The notes under the pieces: model-generated
The model's database searches: none
Seen by the model: only the letters and a program-made list of their open reading frames with translations
What the model was told of the DNA's origin: nothing
NCBI GenBank assembly: GCA_021795095.1
Contig: JAJYPU010000001.1
Location: 20,726-84,725, forward strand
Reading direction: 5' to 3'
DNA from: Actinomycetes bacterium
GTDB lineage: Bacteria > Actinomycetota > Acidimicrobiia > Acidimicrobiales > RAAP-2
DNA length: 64,000 nucleotides
Translations under genes and position numbers: made by a program
In this document: one piece after another, positions 54,043 through 62,931 of the stretch
Numbering within the stretch: position 1 is the stretch's first letter
How the letters are laid out: each line of letters opens with the position of its first letter

Positions 54043-54062
54043 GCGTCGGGGACTGCCACCGA

Positions 54063-55343
54063 TCAGGTGTAGCCGACCATGGTCGAACGGGCCGTGCCGT
54101 GGTGCGCGACCGCCTCGGCGAGATCGCCGAGGAACTCCTCGACGTGGGTGCCGTGGATCGGCGCGATCATCATCTGTACGCCCGAGGGGTTGTGCACGCG
54201 GTTGAGGTGCCAGCCGAGCGCGTCCATGACGTCGGCGATGGCGAAGATGTCGTCTTGCGTCGAGGTGAAGGACAGCAGCGGGCCAATCGAGGCGCCGAGG
54301 ATCGACAGACCGGGCAGGGCGCTCACCCCGTCGCGGAACCGGCGCGTCGTCTCGAGCAGGTCGCGCATGATCTCGGTGTAGCCGTCCTCACCCAGGTAGT
54401 TGAGCAGCGCCCAGGACGCAGCCACCGGGCTCGCCGCCCGGGCGCCCGCGACCGAGGCGTTGCGGTAACGGCCCGGCGGCCACACGTCGTAGTCGAAGAT
54501 CTGGTGGCTGAGCCAGTCGGCGTCGCGGTAGACGATCACCGACGCGCCCTTGGTCACGTAGCCGTACTTGTGGATGTCACAGGACATCTGGGTGACCCCG
54601 GGCAGACGAAAGTCGTAGGGCGGGACTACGTGGCCGAGCCGCTCCATGAACGGCAGGACGAAGCTGCCGATGCAGGTGTCGGAGTGAAACGGGATCCCGA
54701 GGGCGAGGGCCCGGCTTGAGAGCTCCTCGATGGGGTCGATCACGCCGTGGGGGAAGCCGTAGGCCGAGCCCACGATCAAGACCGTGTTCTCGTCGACACG
54801 CTTGAAGAGCCCATCGACGTCGGCGGTGAATTCGTCCGTGAGGGGGGTCGCGCGCGCCTCGAGGCCGAGGTAGAAGGCCGCCTTGGCGAAGGCGGGGTGG
54901 GCTGAGGAGGGAAAGACGATGTTGGGGTCGGTGATCCCGCGTTCGACGCGTCCGCGCTCGCGACTGACCAAGACCGAGAGCAGGATCGACTCGGTGCCAC
55001 CGGCGGAGAAGCCCGCCCCGGCGCTCGGTGGCGCGTTGACGAGTGACGAGACCATCTCGAGCACCTCGGCCTGCATGGTGCCGAGGCTGGGGAACCGCGT
55101 GGGGTTGAGGGCGTTCTCGAACAGGTAGGCGTTGTTGGCCTCGGTGAGGACCCGGTCGACGTCGGCCCGGCCGGTTGGGTAGACGAGGTTGAAGGTTCGT
55201 CCGCGTTGCCAGTCGGCGTCTCGGGTCTTGCGCTCGAAGAGGTCGGCGAACACCGCCGCGGCCGACTGTCCCCGCGCCGGGAACGGCCGACGGGCAACGC
55301 TTGCCGGCTCGATGGACTCGGGCTTCTCTCCTGGGTCGCTCAT
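54063..55343 (-). CDS. PLP-dependent group II decarboxylase / sphingosine-phosphate-lyase-like
   Basis: 426 residues. Fold type I PLP enzyme: FSAGGTESILLSVLVSRER (cofactor phosphate), SSAHPAFAKAAFYLG, FHSDTCIGSFVLPF with PLP-contacting Asp, and SCDIHKYGYVTKGAS with the Schiff-base Lys. The overall pattern is close to sphingosine-1-phosphate lyase and glutamate decarboxylase families; substrate cannot be fixed. GAAAGGACGAC precedes the ATG at 55343. It is downstream of gdhA, separated by a strong hairpin. Confidence 0.87.
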   Translation of the reverse strand: MSDPGEKPESIEPASVARRPFPARGQSAAAVFADLFERKTRDADWQRGRTFNLVYPTGRADVDRVLTEANNAYLFENALNPTRFPSLGTMQAEVLEMVSSLVNAPPSAGAGFSAGGTESILLSVLVSRERGRVERGITDPNIVFPSSAHPAFAKAAFYLGLEARATPLTDEFTADVDGLFKRVDENTVLIVGSAYGFPHGVIDPIEELSSRALALGIPFHSDTCIGSFVLPFMERLGHVVPPYDFRLPGVTQMSCDIHKYGYVTKGASVIVYRDADWLSHQIFDYDVWPPGRYRNASVAGARAASPVAASWALLNYLGEDGYTEIMRDLLETTRRFRDGVSALPGLSILGASIGPLLSFTSTQDDIFAIADVMDALGWHLNRVHNPSGVQMMIAPIHGTHVEEFLGDLAEAVAHHGTARSTMVGYT

Positions 55344-55447
55344 GTCGTCCTTTCGTCGGGCGGTCCGTCGGGCGAACCGGGGTGGTCTATCGCCACCTCG
55401 TCACGCTATCGCCGTCTCGACGACGGATCGGTGGCGACGATACGCAC

Positions 55448-55490
55448 GAACGCTGGCGCCACGACGTGCTGCGTCGTGGCGCCAGCGTTC
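55448..55490 (-). terminator. 19-bp hairpin terminator of gdhA
   Basis: GAACGCTGGCGCCACGACG (55448-55466) pairs exactly with 55472-55490 with a 5-base loop, 17 nt past the gdhA stop. No T tract. It is the longest stem in the window. Confidence 0.75.
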
Positions 55491-55506
55491 GGCATCGATC
55501 AGACGT

Positions 55507-56781
55507 TCAGGGGAACAGGCCCCGGACTTCGGTCGCCTCGGCGATCCGTTCCACCCCGACGGCGATGGCCGTCTCGCGCAGTGTCACGTTCAGCTCCTGG
55601 TGGCGCTTCCAGATGTGGTTGAAGGCGTCGCTCATGGTCTTCTCGAGGCGTTGCTGGAAGAGTTCCGGCTCCCACATGAACCCCTGGAGGTCCTGGGCCC
55701 ACTCAAAGTACGAGGCGACCACGCCACCGGCGTTCGCGAGGACGTCGGGGATAACCGGGACGTTGCGACTCGCGAGGATCGCCGCGCCCTCGCCGGTCGT
55801 GGGGCCGTTGGCGGCCTCGACCATGATCGAGGCGCTCATCGTCTCGGCGACCTGCTCAGTGATGACACCGCCAAGTGCCGCGGGGATTGCGATGTCACTG
55901 GGCAGTGTGAACAGGTCCTCAGCGGGGATCGTCTCACTGCCGGGGTAGCCGACCACCGTTCCGGCTTCGGCGAAGTGTGCGGCCAGGGTCGAGGGGTTGA
56001 TCCCGTCGGGCACGTGGATCGCGCCACGCACGTCGGCGATACCTACGACCTTCATGCCGCGGTCGCTCAGCAACTTCACTAGCGGAGCGCCAACCTTTCC
56101 GTAGCCCTGGATGACGACGCGCTGTTCGTTGGCCATGCGGCCCATGCGCTGGAGTAACGCCGTCGTGACGATGGTCACGCCCAGCGACGTCGCCCCGGCG
56201 TGACCGAGACTGCCGCCGATCGAGAGCGGCTTGCCGGTGACGACGCCGGGCGTGTTGTGACCGCGAAGCATCGAGACCGTGTCCATGATCCAACTCATCA
56301 CCTGGAAGTCGGTGTTGATGTCGGGAGCCGGGATGTCGCGGTCGGGTCCGATCATCGGCGCGATCGAGAAGGCGTAGCGGCGGGTGAGCCGCTCGAGCTC
56401 GGCGCGCGAGAGCGTCGCCGGGTCGACACGCACGCCGCCCTTGGCCCCGCCGTAGGGGATGTTGACGACCGCGCACTTGATCGACATGTCGGCGCTCAGC
56501 GCCGCGATCTCGTCGGCGTTCACACTCGGGTGGAAGCGGATGCCGCCCTTGCCCGGGCCGCGTGAGGTGTCGTGCTGGATGCGCCAGCCCGTGAACATGC
56601 GCACGTCACCGCCGTCCATGCGTACGGGCACGGCGACCTCGAGGATCCGTTCGGGTGTGACGATCCTCGTGATCATGTCGTCGTGCAGCCCGAGCAAGTG
56701 CCCGGCCTCCTCGATCAGCGATACCACCCGCAACCACGGATTGAATTCGTGCGGGGGTGCTTCATTGGGACGTGTGACCAC
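55507..56781 (-). CDS. gdhA: Glutamate/leucine dehydrogenase family (NAD(P)-dependent)
   Basis: 424 residues, usual for glutamate dehydrogenase. GPGKGGIRFHPSV, SIKCAVVNIPYGGAKGGV with catalytic Lys, PAPDINTD (catalytic Asp), then Rossmann VVIQGYGKVGAPLVKLL. Interconverts 2-oxoglutarate plus ammonia and glutamate. GTG at 56781 starts VTRPNEAPPHE; the frame is open back to 57210, but that stretch overlaps the divergent oxidoreductase gene and is not conserved. AAAGG lies about 12 nt upstream. Ends with a strong hairpin. Confidence 0.93.
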   Translation of the reverse strand: MVTRPNEAPPHEFNPWLRVVSLIEEAGHLLGLHDDMITRIVTPERILEVAVPVRMDGGDVRMFTGWRIQHDTSRGPGKGGIRFHPSVNADEIAALSADMSIKCAVVNIPYGGAKGGVRVDPATLSRAELERLTRRYAFSIAPMIGPDRDIPAPDINTDFQVMSWIMDTVSMLRGHNTPGVVTGKPLSIGGSLGHAGATSLGVTIVTTALLQRMGRMANEQRVVIQGYGKVGAPLVKLLSDRGMKVVGIADVRGAIHVPDGINPSTLAAHFAEAGTVVGYPGSETIPAEDLFTLPSDIAIPAALGGVITEQVAETMSASIMVEAANGPTTGEGAAILASRNVPVIPDVLANAGGVVASYFEWAQDLQGFMWEPELFQQRLEKTMSDAFNHIWKRHQELNVTLRETAIAVGVERIAEATEVRGLFP

Positions 56782-56868
56782 GTTGTCACCAGCCTTTGCT
56801 CTCGGTGAGAGCCTTGGTGCCCTCGCTACCAGCGTAGGACACGCAACTCGGACCAGTGCGTCACGGTC

Positions 56869-56877
56869 CGGTACGCT
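56869..56877 (+). promoter_or_regulatory. CGGTACGCT -10 element, LLM oxidoreductase gene
   Basis: TACGCT at 56872-56877 would start transcription near 56884, leaving an 18-nt leader with AAGGGA before the GTG at 56902. Identical nonamers precede two other genes in the window. Confidence 0.5.
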
Positions 56878-56901
56878 GACGAATCGGGTGAAGGGACGAG
56901 C

Positions 56902-57951
56902 GTGAAGATCTCTACGATGCTCAGTTACGCGGGTGGGTTCAAGCAGGCCGCCGCAGACGTGACCGAGATGGAGCGGGCGGGACTGGACCTGGTCTGGGTC
57001 GCCGAGGCCTACGGGTTCGACAGTCCGTCGCTGATGGGTTACCTCGCGGCGCTCACCGAACGCGTCGAGATCGGCGCGGCGATCCTGCCTATCTACACAC
57101 GCACGCCGACGCTGATCGCGATGACCGCGGCGGGCATAGACGCGCTTTCGGACGGGCGGTTCCACCTCGGTCTCGGCGCCTCGGGTCCCCAGGTCATCGA
57201 GGGCTTCCACGGCGTGCCCTACGTCAACCCGCTCGGGCGCACCCGGGAGATCGTGTCAATCTGTCGCGACGTGTGGCGCCGCGAGGCGCCCCTCGAACAT
57301 CACGGCAAGTACTTCACCCTGCCCCTGCCGCCGGCGCAGGGGACGGGGCTGGGCAAGCCGCTCAAGATCATCGCCCACCCGGTGCGACCGGCGATTCCGG
57401 TGTGGATTGCGTCACTGGGCGAGAAGAACGTGTCGCTCACCGCCGAGATCGCCGACGGCTGGATACCCATCCTGTTCATCCCCGAGCGCGCGAAGGACGT
57501 CTGGGGCGACGCACTGGCCGCGGGTCGGGCCAAGCGTGACCCGGCGCTCGGCGAGCTCATGATCACAGCGGGCGGGTTGCTCGCCATCGGCGAGGGCGAG
57601 GAGATCATCGCGCTGCGCGAACTGCAGCGCTCGATGGTAGCGCTCTACGTGGGCGGGATGGGCGCCAAGGGCAAGAACTTCTACAACGAACTCGCCATCC
57701 GCTACGGCTTCGAACGCGAGGCGGCCGAGATCCAGGACCTCTACTTGGCGGGCAAGAAGCGCGAGGCCGAGGCGGCGGTGCCGGCCGAGTTCCTCGAACT
57801 GACCACGCTGTGCGGACCGGCGAGCTACGTCGCTGAACGGGTGGCGGCCTTCGCCGAGGCGGGGGTCACCCACTTGCAGGTCCATCCCCTCGCTCAGCCC
57901 GGCCAGAGCGCGGCGTCCTTGATCGAGGCCGTGCGCTCGATGGTCGACTAG
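56902..57951 (+). CDS. LLM-class (F420-dependent) oxidoreductase
   Basis: 349 residues, luciferase-like TIM barrel: ERAGLDLVWVAEAYGFDSPSLMGYLAALTERVEIGAAILP, YTRTPTLIAMTAAGIDALSDGRFHLGLGASGPQV, and IPVWIASLGEKNVSLTAEIADGWIP. The Gly-rich and acidic pattern is that of F420-binding members, common in actinobacteria. GTG start with AAGGGA nearby. The stop TAG shares the tetramer CTAG with the converging ABC exporter gene, which also ends TAG. Confidence 0.87.
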   Translation: MKISTMLSYAGGFKQAAADVTEMERAGLDLVWVAEAYGFDSPSLMGYLAALTERVEIGAAILPIYTRTPTLIAMTAAGIDALSDGRFHLGLGASGPQVIEGFHGVPYVNPLGRTREIVSICRDVWRREAPLEHHGKYFTLPLPPAQGTGLGKPLKIIAHPVRPAIPVWIASLGEKNVSLTAEIADGWIPILFIPERAKDVWGDALAAGRAKRDPALGELMITAGGLLAIGEGEEIIALRELQRSMVALYVGGMGAKGKNFYNELAIRYGFEREAAEIQDLYLAGKKREAEAAVPAEFLELTTLCGPASYVAERVAAFAEAGVTHLQVHPLAQPGQSAASLIEAVRSMVD

Positions 57952-59888
57952 TTGACGCTCCGGCTGGCGTCACGGCCACCCGAGGCGAGCCACGCGGCGA
58001 ACATCGTCGCGTAGGCGCCGCCGGCCGCGAGCAGTTCGTTCGGTGTGCCCGACTCGACGACGCCGCCGTGGTCGACCACGACGATGCGGTCCGCCCGCTG
58101 GGCGGTGGTCAGTCGGTGCGCGATGAGGATCGCCGAACGACCCTCGAGAATCCGGTCGAGGGCCTGCTCGACCACGGTCTCGCTCTGCAGGTCGAGCGAG
58201 GACGTCGCCTCGTCGAGGATGAGGATGCGCGGCCCCGCGAGGAAGGCGCGCGCGAGCGCGAGCAGCTGGCGCTCGCCGGCCGAGAGCGTCTGGCCGCGCT
58301 CGTGGACCTCGGTGCCGATGCCGTCGGGCAGCCGGTCGACCAGGTCGCGTAGTCCCACGACGTCGATCGCCCGCTCGATCTCCTCGTCGGTCGCCTCGGG
58401 GCGGCCGAAGGCGAGGTTGGTCCGGATCGACCCCGCGAAGAGGAAGGGCTCTTGGGGCACGACGCCGACCTGGGAACGCAGCGAGCGCAGCGTGACGTTT
58501 CGCACGTCGACGCCGTCGATGAGCACCCGACCCGAGGTCGGGTCATAGAAGCGGTTCGCCAGCTTCGCGATGGTCGACTTGCCCGCGCCAGTCGGACCGA
58601 CGAAGGCCACGGACTCCCCGGGGGCGATCTCTAAGTCGACGTCGGTGAGCACCGGCCGATCGGGGTCGTAGCCGAAGCTCACGTGGTCGAAGGTGATGCG
58701 GCCCTCGACCTGTTCGAGATCGGTCGCGTTCACCTCCTCGTCCACGCTCGGGCGAGTCTCGAGCAGCTCGCGCAACCTTGTGATCGAGGAGCGGCCCTGC
58801 TGGAGCGCGTTGTACTGCTGGACGAGCAGCTGAATAGGCGAGAAGAATCGATTGAGGTAGAGGAAGAAGGCGATCAGGGCACCGATGGTGAGCTTGTGCT
58901 CGAGCACCAGCCGGCCGCCGATGGCGAGCAGGAGACCCTGGCCGAGGATGCCGATCATGACCGTGGACGGACCGTAGATGCTGCTGACGCGCCCCGTGTA
59001 GAGGTTGGCGTCTCGGTAGGCGCCCACGACGTGGCGGTGGTTGCGGATATTGCGGCGCTGGCGGTTGTTGGCCGTCACGACGCGGATGCCGTAGAGCGAC
59101 TCGGACAGGTCGGCGAGCACGTTCGCGATCCGGTCACGGGTGCGCAGGTAGCCGCGCTCGCTCGCGCGGTGGAACCAGATGGAGAAGACGAAGAGCAGCG
59201 GCACGACCATCAGGACAGTCCACGACGCGAGGGTCACGTTGGTTGTGAACAGGATCACGGTGATGACCACCATGGTCAGCCCCTGGATCGCGAACTGGCT
59301 GATGCCGTCCTGGACGAGCTGTTGGAGGTTCTCGATGTCACTGGTCATCCGGCTCATCAGGACACCGGCCTTCCCGTCGGTGAAGAAGCCCAGGCTGAGT
59401 CGCTGGAGGTGGGTGAAGACCCGGATGCGCAGGTCGTGCATGACGCGCGACGCGAGTCGGCCGGTGACATCGACCTGGGCGCGCTGGAGGTAGACGCTCG
59501 CGAGTGCCAAGACGAGGTAGAGCGCGCCGCAGACGGCGATGACCCCGAGCGAATGGTGACCCGGGACCATGCCGTGGTTGATCGCGTACTCGGTCAGCTT
59601 CGGGCCGGCCTGGAGAACGAGGCTGATGGCGATCACGAGCAGCGAGCCGCCGTAGAGGTAGCCCGGGTAGCGCCCGACGAGGCGCGTGAGGCTGAGGTGT
59701 TGGCGTTCTTTCCCCGAGGGGCGCTGGGTGAACGTGAGGTTGGCGGGCTCGTGGTGCGGCTCAGTCGCGAGCAGTTTGGTCGCCTCGCCCATCAACTCAC
59801 TGGGGATCCCCCCGAAGGGCAGCCCGTTGTCGGTGGCGCTGCGGTGACCGCCGCCACCGAACCCGCCGAATCCGCCGCCCCAAGCCAT
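57948..59888 (-). CDS. ABC exporter half-transporter, second subunit
   Basis: 646 residues: a Gly-rich N-terminus (MAWGGGFGGFGGGGHR), six-helix transmembrane domain about 75-370, and an ATPase with Walker A GPTGAGKST, signature LSAGERQLL, Walker B ILILDEATSSLD and AHRLTTA. The altered signature LSAGE (not LSGGQ) is typical of one half of heterodimeric exporters. ATG 59888 overlaps the partner's stop (TGATG). Overlaps the converging LLM gene by 4 nt. Probable drug or lipid exporter. Confidence 0.92.
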   Translation of the reverse strand: MAWGGGFGGFGGGGHRSATDNGLPFGGIPSELMGEATKLLATEPHHEPANLTFTQRPSGKERQHLSLTRLVGRYPGYLYGGSLLVIAISLVLQAGPKLTEYAINHGMVPGHHSLGVIAVCGALYLVLALASVYLQRAQVDVTGRLASRVMHDLRIRVFTHLQRLSLGFFTDGKAGVLMSRMTSDIENLQQLVQDGISQFAIQGLTMVVITVILFTTNVTLASWTVLMVVPLLFVFSIWFHRASERGYLRTRDRIANVLADLSESLYGIRVVTANNRQRRNIRNHRHVVGAYRDANLYTGRVSSIYGPSTVMIGILGQGLLLAIGGRLVLEHKLTIGALIAFFLYLNRFFSPIQLLVQQYNALQQGRSSITRLRELLETRPSVDEEVNATDLEQVEGRITFDHVSFGYDPDRPVLTDVDLEIAPGESVAFVGPTGAGKSTIAKLANRFYDPTSGRVLIDGVDVRNVTLRSLRSQVGVVPQEPFLFAGSIRTNLAFGRPEATDEEIERAIDVVGLRDLVDRLPDGIGTEVHERGQTLSAGERQLLALARAFLAGPRILILDEATSSLDLQSETVVEQALDRILEGRSAILIAHRLTTAQRADRIVVVDHGGVVESGTPNELLAAGGAYATMFAAWLASGGRDASRSVN

Positions 59889-61723
59889 CACGCACCGTCC
59901 GTCGTGGCCTGGGCGAGGATCTGGGCGTAGAGCGGCTCGGTGGCGAGCAGGGACTCGTGAGTCCCTGACGCGACGACACGACCGCAATCGAGGACGAGCA
60001 CGCGCTTGGCGAGCGCAATCGTGGAGATGCGATGGGCGATCACGATTGTCGTGCGACGCTCCAAGAGGTTTTCCAACGCCTCGTGGATCCCCGCCTCGAC
60101 GTGGACGTCGATGGCGCTGGTCGCGTCATCGAGGATCAGCACCGGCGGGTTGACGAGCAGGGTGCGCGCGATGGCGATCCGTTGGCGCTGACCGCCCGAG
60201 AGTGTGTAGCCCCGTTCGCCCACCACCGTGTCGTAGTCGTGGGGGAGCCGCTCGATGAACTCGGCCGCGTTGGCCGCTCGAGCCGCTGCGACCACCTCGT
60301 CCATCGTCGCCTCGGGACGGCCGTAGGCGATGTTGTCGCGGATCGAGATCGAGAAGAGGAAGGGCTCGTCCATCACTACCCCGACCGCGGTGCGCAGCGA
60401 GTGCAGGGTGAGGTCGGTCACGTCGTGGCCGTCGATGCGAACCACGCCCTCGGTCGCGTCATAGAACCGCGTGAGCAGGCGCGCGACGGTGGACTTGCCC
60501 GACCCTGTCCGTCCGACGATCGCCACGGTCTCGCCGGGTTCGATGACGGCGTCGAAGTCGGACAGGATGTCGGGTCCGTCGCCGTAGCGAAAGCTCACGT
60601 GGTCGAACTCGATGCGCCCGGCGACGCCCCCAAGGTCATAGGCCCCGGGCCGTTCGGTGACGGTCGGATTTTCGTCGAGGATCTCGAAGATCCGCTCGGC
60701 GCTCGCCTTGGCGCGTTGGCCCATCATCACGAGCTGGCCGAGCATCATGAACGGCGCCTGCAGCATCAGGAGGTACGCGTTAAAGGCGAGTATGGCACCG
60801 ATGCCGAGGTGTCCGTCTATGACCATCCAGCCACCGAAGAACAGCACGAGTGCGAGCCCGAGTTGGGGCAGGTTCTGCACCCACGGCGACCAGATGGCGC
60901 GCAGTTGGGCGTCTTTGATGTACGCCCACGCGACCCGTTCGGCCGCGTCCGCGAGGCGGTTTACCTCGGCCTCCTCCTGGGCGAAGGACTTGACGACGCG
61001 CACACCGTTCACGTTCTCGTCGACGATGGTCGCGACCTCGGCGAGTCTCGCCTGGGTGATCCAGGAGATCGGGAACATGACCCGGCGCATCTTGATCCCC
61101 ACGAAGTACAGGATCGGCATCACGACCATCGCCACGAGGGCCAAGACGACGTTGATCGAGAGCATGAAGCCGAAGGCGATCACGCCGATGAAACTCTGTA
61201 CGACGATGAGCGGTGCGAAGGTGGAGTACATCTGGACACTGCGGATGTCGCTGTTGGCCCGGCTGATGAGCTGTCCCGACTGGACCCGGTCATAGAAGCT
61301 GAACGAGAGCCAGGCGAGGTGCTCGTAGATCAGCGAACGCAAGTCGGCCTCGACGTTATAGGCGGTCTTGAAGACGTACTGTCGCGACACGATGCCCGTG
61401 ATGCCGGCGATGACACCCACGACCAGGATTTCGATGACCGCGGTGTGCAGGCTGGCGACGTGTTGGACGAGTGACCGGTCGATCGCGCCGTTGAGCAGCT
61501 TCGGCACCAGGGTCTGGAAGACGAGGCTGATGAACGAGAGGCTGATCGCGACCGTGAAGGTGACCCGGTGCGACGAGATGACGGGCAATATCCGGCGCCA
61601 CCACGGCAGCGAGCGGTCTCGCGAGATCTGCGCTCGTGGACCGTGGTACGAGGAGTAAACCCCACCCAGGGGGTCACTGTCGGTCCGATCGACGTCGATC
61701 GAGCCGTTCGCCTGCAAAGTCAC
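59888..61723 (-). CDS. ABC exporter half-transporter, first subunit
   Basis: 611 residues: N-terminal cytoplasmic stretch, six-helix domain about 40-330, and an ATPase with Walker A GRTGSGKST, signature LSGGQRQRI, Walker B VLILDDATSAID and AHRIST. In Walker B the usual Glu is Asp (DDATS), marking the degenerate half of a heterodimer. GTG 61723 is chosen because the frame back to 61879 is noncoding; TACGCT ends 6 nt upstream, consistent with a leaderless mRNA. Confidence 0.92.
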   Translation of the reverse strand: MTLQANGSIDVDRTDSDPLGGVYSSYHGPRAQISRDRSLPWWRRILPVISSHRVTFTVAISLSFISLVFQTLVPKLLNGAIDRSLVQHVASLHTAVIEILVVGVIAGITGIVSRQYVFKTAYNVEADLRSLIYEHLAWLSFSFYDRVQSGQLISRANSDIRSVQMYSTFAPLIVVQSFIGVIAFGFMLSINVVLALVAMVVMPILYFVGIKMRRVMFPISWITQARLAEVATIVDENVNGVRVVKSFAQEEAEVNRLADAAERVAWAYIKDAQLRAIWSPWVQNLPQLGLALVLFFGGWMVIDGHLGIGAILAFNAYLLMLQAPFMMLGQLVMMGQRAKASAERIFEILDENPTVTERPGAYDLGGVAGRIEFDHVSFRYGDGPDILSDFDAVIEPGETVAIVGRTGSGKSTVARLLTRFYDATEGVVRIDGHDVTDLTLHSLRTAVGVVMDEPFLFSISIRDNIAYGRPEATMDEVVAAARAANAAEFIERLPHDYDTVVGERGYTLSGGQRQRIAIARTLLVNPPVLILDDATSAIDVHVEAGIHEALENLLERRTTIVIAHRISTIALAKRVLVLDCGRVVASGTHESLLATEPLYAQILAQATTDGA

Positions 61724-61729
61724 TGATGC

Positions 61730-61738
61730 AGCGTACCG
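61730..61738 (-). promoter_or_regulatory. CGGTACGCT -10 element, ABC exporter operon
   Basis: On the minus strand CGGTACGCT reads 61738-61730; TACGCT ends 6 nt before the GTG at 61723, so transcription would begin at or next to the start codon. Confidence 0.5.
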
Positions 61739-61790
61739 GGCGCTACCTCCACCTCGGACCGTGAAGACGACGCACGATCGCGGCGCGACG

Positions 61791-61796
61791 TAATGT
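61791..61796 (+). promoter_or_regulatory. -10 box of upp
   Basis: TAATGT at 61791-61796 ends 6 nt before the GTG at 61803, suggesting a leaderless transcript. No good -35 is visible. Confidence 0.4.
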
Positions 61797-61802
61797 GACG
61801 TC

Positions 61803-62438
61803 GTGCCCACGCCACTCGTCGTCAACCACCCCATAGTCGCCGACAAGGTCCGCCAGCTGCGCGACCGCGCGACATCCAACGCGGACTTCTTGCGCCTGGC
61901 TCGCGAGATTTCCCGGTTCGTCGCCTACGAGGCCTTCCGGGACACGCCCACCACGTCGACCACGGTCGACACCCCCGTCGCCTCTGGCGCACCGGCGGTG
62001 AAGGTGGACACTGAGTACGTCATCGTGCCCATCCTGCGCGCGGGGCTCGGCATGAGTCCCGCGGTCCAAGAGGTGCTGCCCCACACACGGGTCTGCCTGG
62101 TGGGGCTGAGACGCAACGAGACGACGTTGCTGCCCGACGTCTACCTTGACGGCCTGCCCGAGTCACTGGTCGGCGCCCACGTGGTGATCTGTGACCCGAT
62201 GCTCGCGACGGGAGGGTCGCTCGACATGGTCCTGTCGATGTTGCGAACCCGCGGCGCGACGGACGCCACCGTATTGTGCCTGATCGCGGCGCGCCCGGGC
62301 GTCGACTTCGTGCTCACGCGTCACCCCGACGTGACGATCGTGGCCGCCGCCCTCGACGAGGAGTTGACCGACTCCGGCTACATCACGCCCGGGCTGGGCG
62401 ACGCCGGCGACCGACTCTTCGGCCCGCCGGTTCGCTGA
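61803..62438 (+). CDS. upp: Uracil phosphoribosyltransferase
   Basis: 211 residues. VVNHPIVADKVRQLRDRATSN, ILRAGLGMSPAVQEVLP (uracil site), VVICDPMLATGGSLDMVL (PRPP loop) and SGYITPGLGDAGDRLFG at the end are diagnostic. Converts uracil plus PRPP to UMP. It converges with the cytosine deaminase gene, their stops adjoining (TGA-TCA). With 62439 and 62932 it forms a salvage cluster: deaminase makes uracil for Upp. Confidence 0.95.
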   Translation: MPTPLVVNHPIVADKVRQLRDRATSNADFLRLAREISRFVAYEAFRDTPTTSTTVDTPVASGAPAVKVDTEYVIVPILRAGLGMSPAVQEVLPHTRVCLVGLRRNETTLLPDVYLDGLPESLVGAHVVICDPMLATGGSLDMVLSMLRTRGATDATVLCLIAARPGVDFVLTRHPDVTIVAAALDEELTDSGYITPGLGDAGDRLFGPPVR

Positions 62439-62909
62439 TCACTCGCCGATGTCCTCGTTCCAGAGCTCAGCGTGGTCGTGGATGAAGGTGCCGAGCAACT
62501 GAACACAGGTCGGGTCGTCCAATACGACGACTTCGACGCCGAGGTCCGCCAGCCACTCGTGGCCGCCAATGAAGTTCATCGCCTCGCCGATTACGACCGC
62601 GCCGATGTTGAACTGGCGCACCAGCCCTGAGCAGTACCAGCACGGCGAGAGGGTGGTGACCATAACGGTGTCGCGATAGTTGCGCCGTCGACCCGCGCGT
62701 CGGAAGGCGTCGGTCTCGGCGTGCACCGACGCGTCGTCCTCCTGGACTCGTCGGTTGTGGCCGGCACCGAGGAGCTCGCCAGCGCGTGTGAAGAGCGCGG
62801 CACCGATGGGGATCCCACCTTCGTCGAGACCGCGTTGCGCCTCGTCGATCGCTGTGGCGAGCATGCGCCGCGCGAGGTCGTGATCCAGTGGTGTCGAAGC
62901 AACAGTCAT
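62439..62909 (-). CDS. Cytosine deaminase, fungal-type (zinc-dependent CDA fold)
   Basis: 156 residues with the zinc motifs of the cytidine/cytosine deaminase fold: SVHAETDAFRRAGR (His and catalytic Glu) and TLSPCWYCSGL (two Cys). GGIPIGAALFTRAGELLGAGHNRRVQ and INFIGG-like MNFIGGHEWL resemble yeast Fcy1. Deaminates cytosine to uracil, feeding upp. ATG at 62909; the frame beyond overlaps the divergent gene. Nucleoside or guanine deaminase is less likely. Confidence 0.88.
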   Translation of the reverse strand: MTVASTPLDHDLARRMLATAIDEAQRGLDEGGIPIGAALFTRAGELLGAGHNRRVQEDDASVHAETDAFRRAGRRRNYRDTVMVTTLSPCWYCSGLVRQFNIGAVVIGEAMNFIGGHEWLADLGVEVVVLDDPTCVQLLGTFIHDHAELWNEDIGE

Positions 62910-62931
62910 GGGCTCAGTATGCTCGACCTCC

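Noticed and set aside
55507..57210. 567-codon reading frame through gdhA
   Set aside because: The part above 56781 is antisense to the LLM oxidoreductase gene and has no family similarity.
58683..61474. Long plus-strand frames of 415 and 480 codons opposite the ABC exporter genes
   Set aside because: Highly charged Asp/Glu/Arg/His shadows of two well-supported transporter genes.
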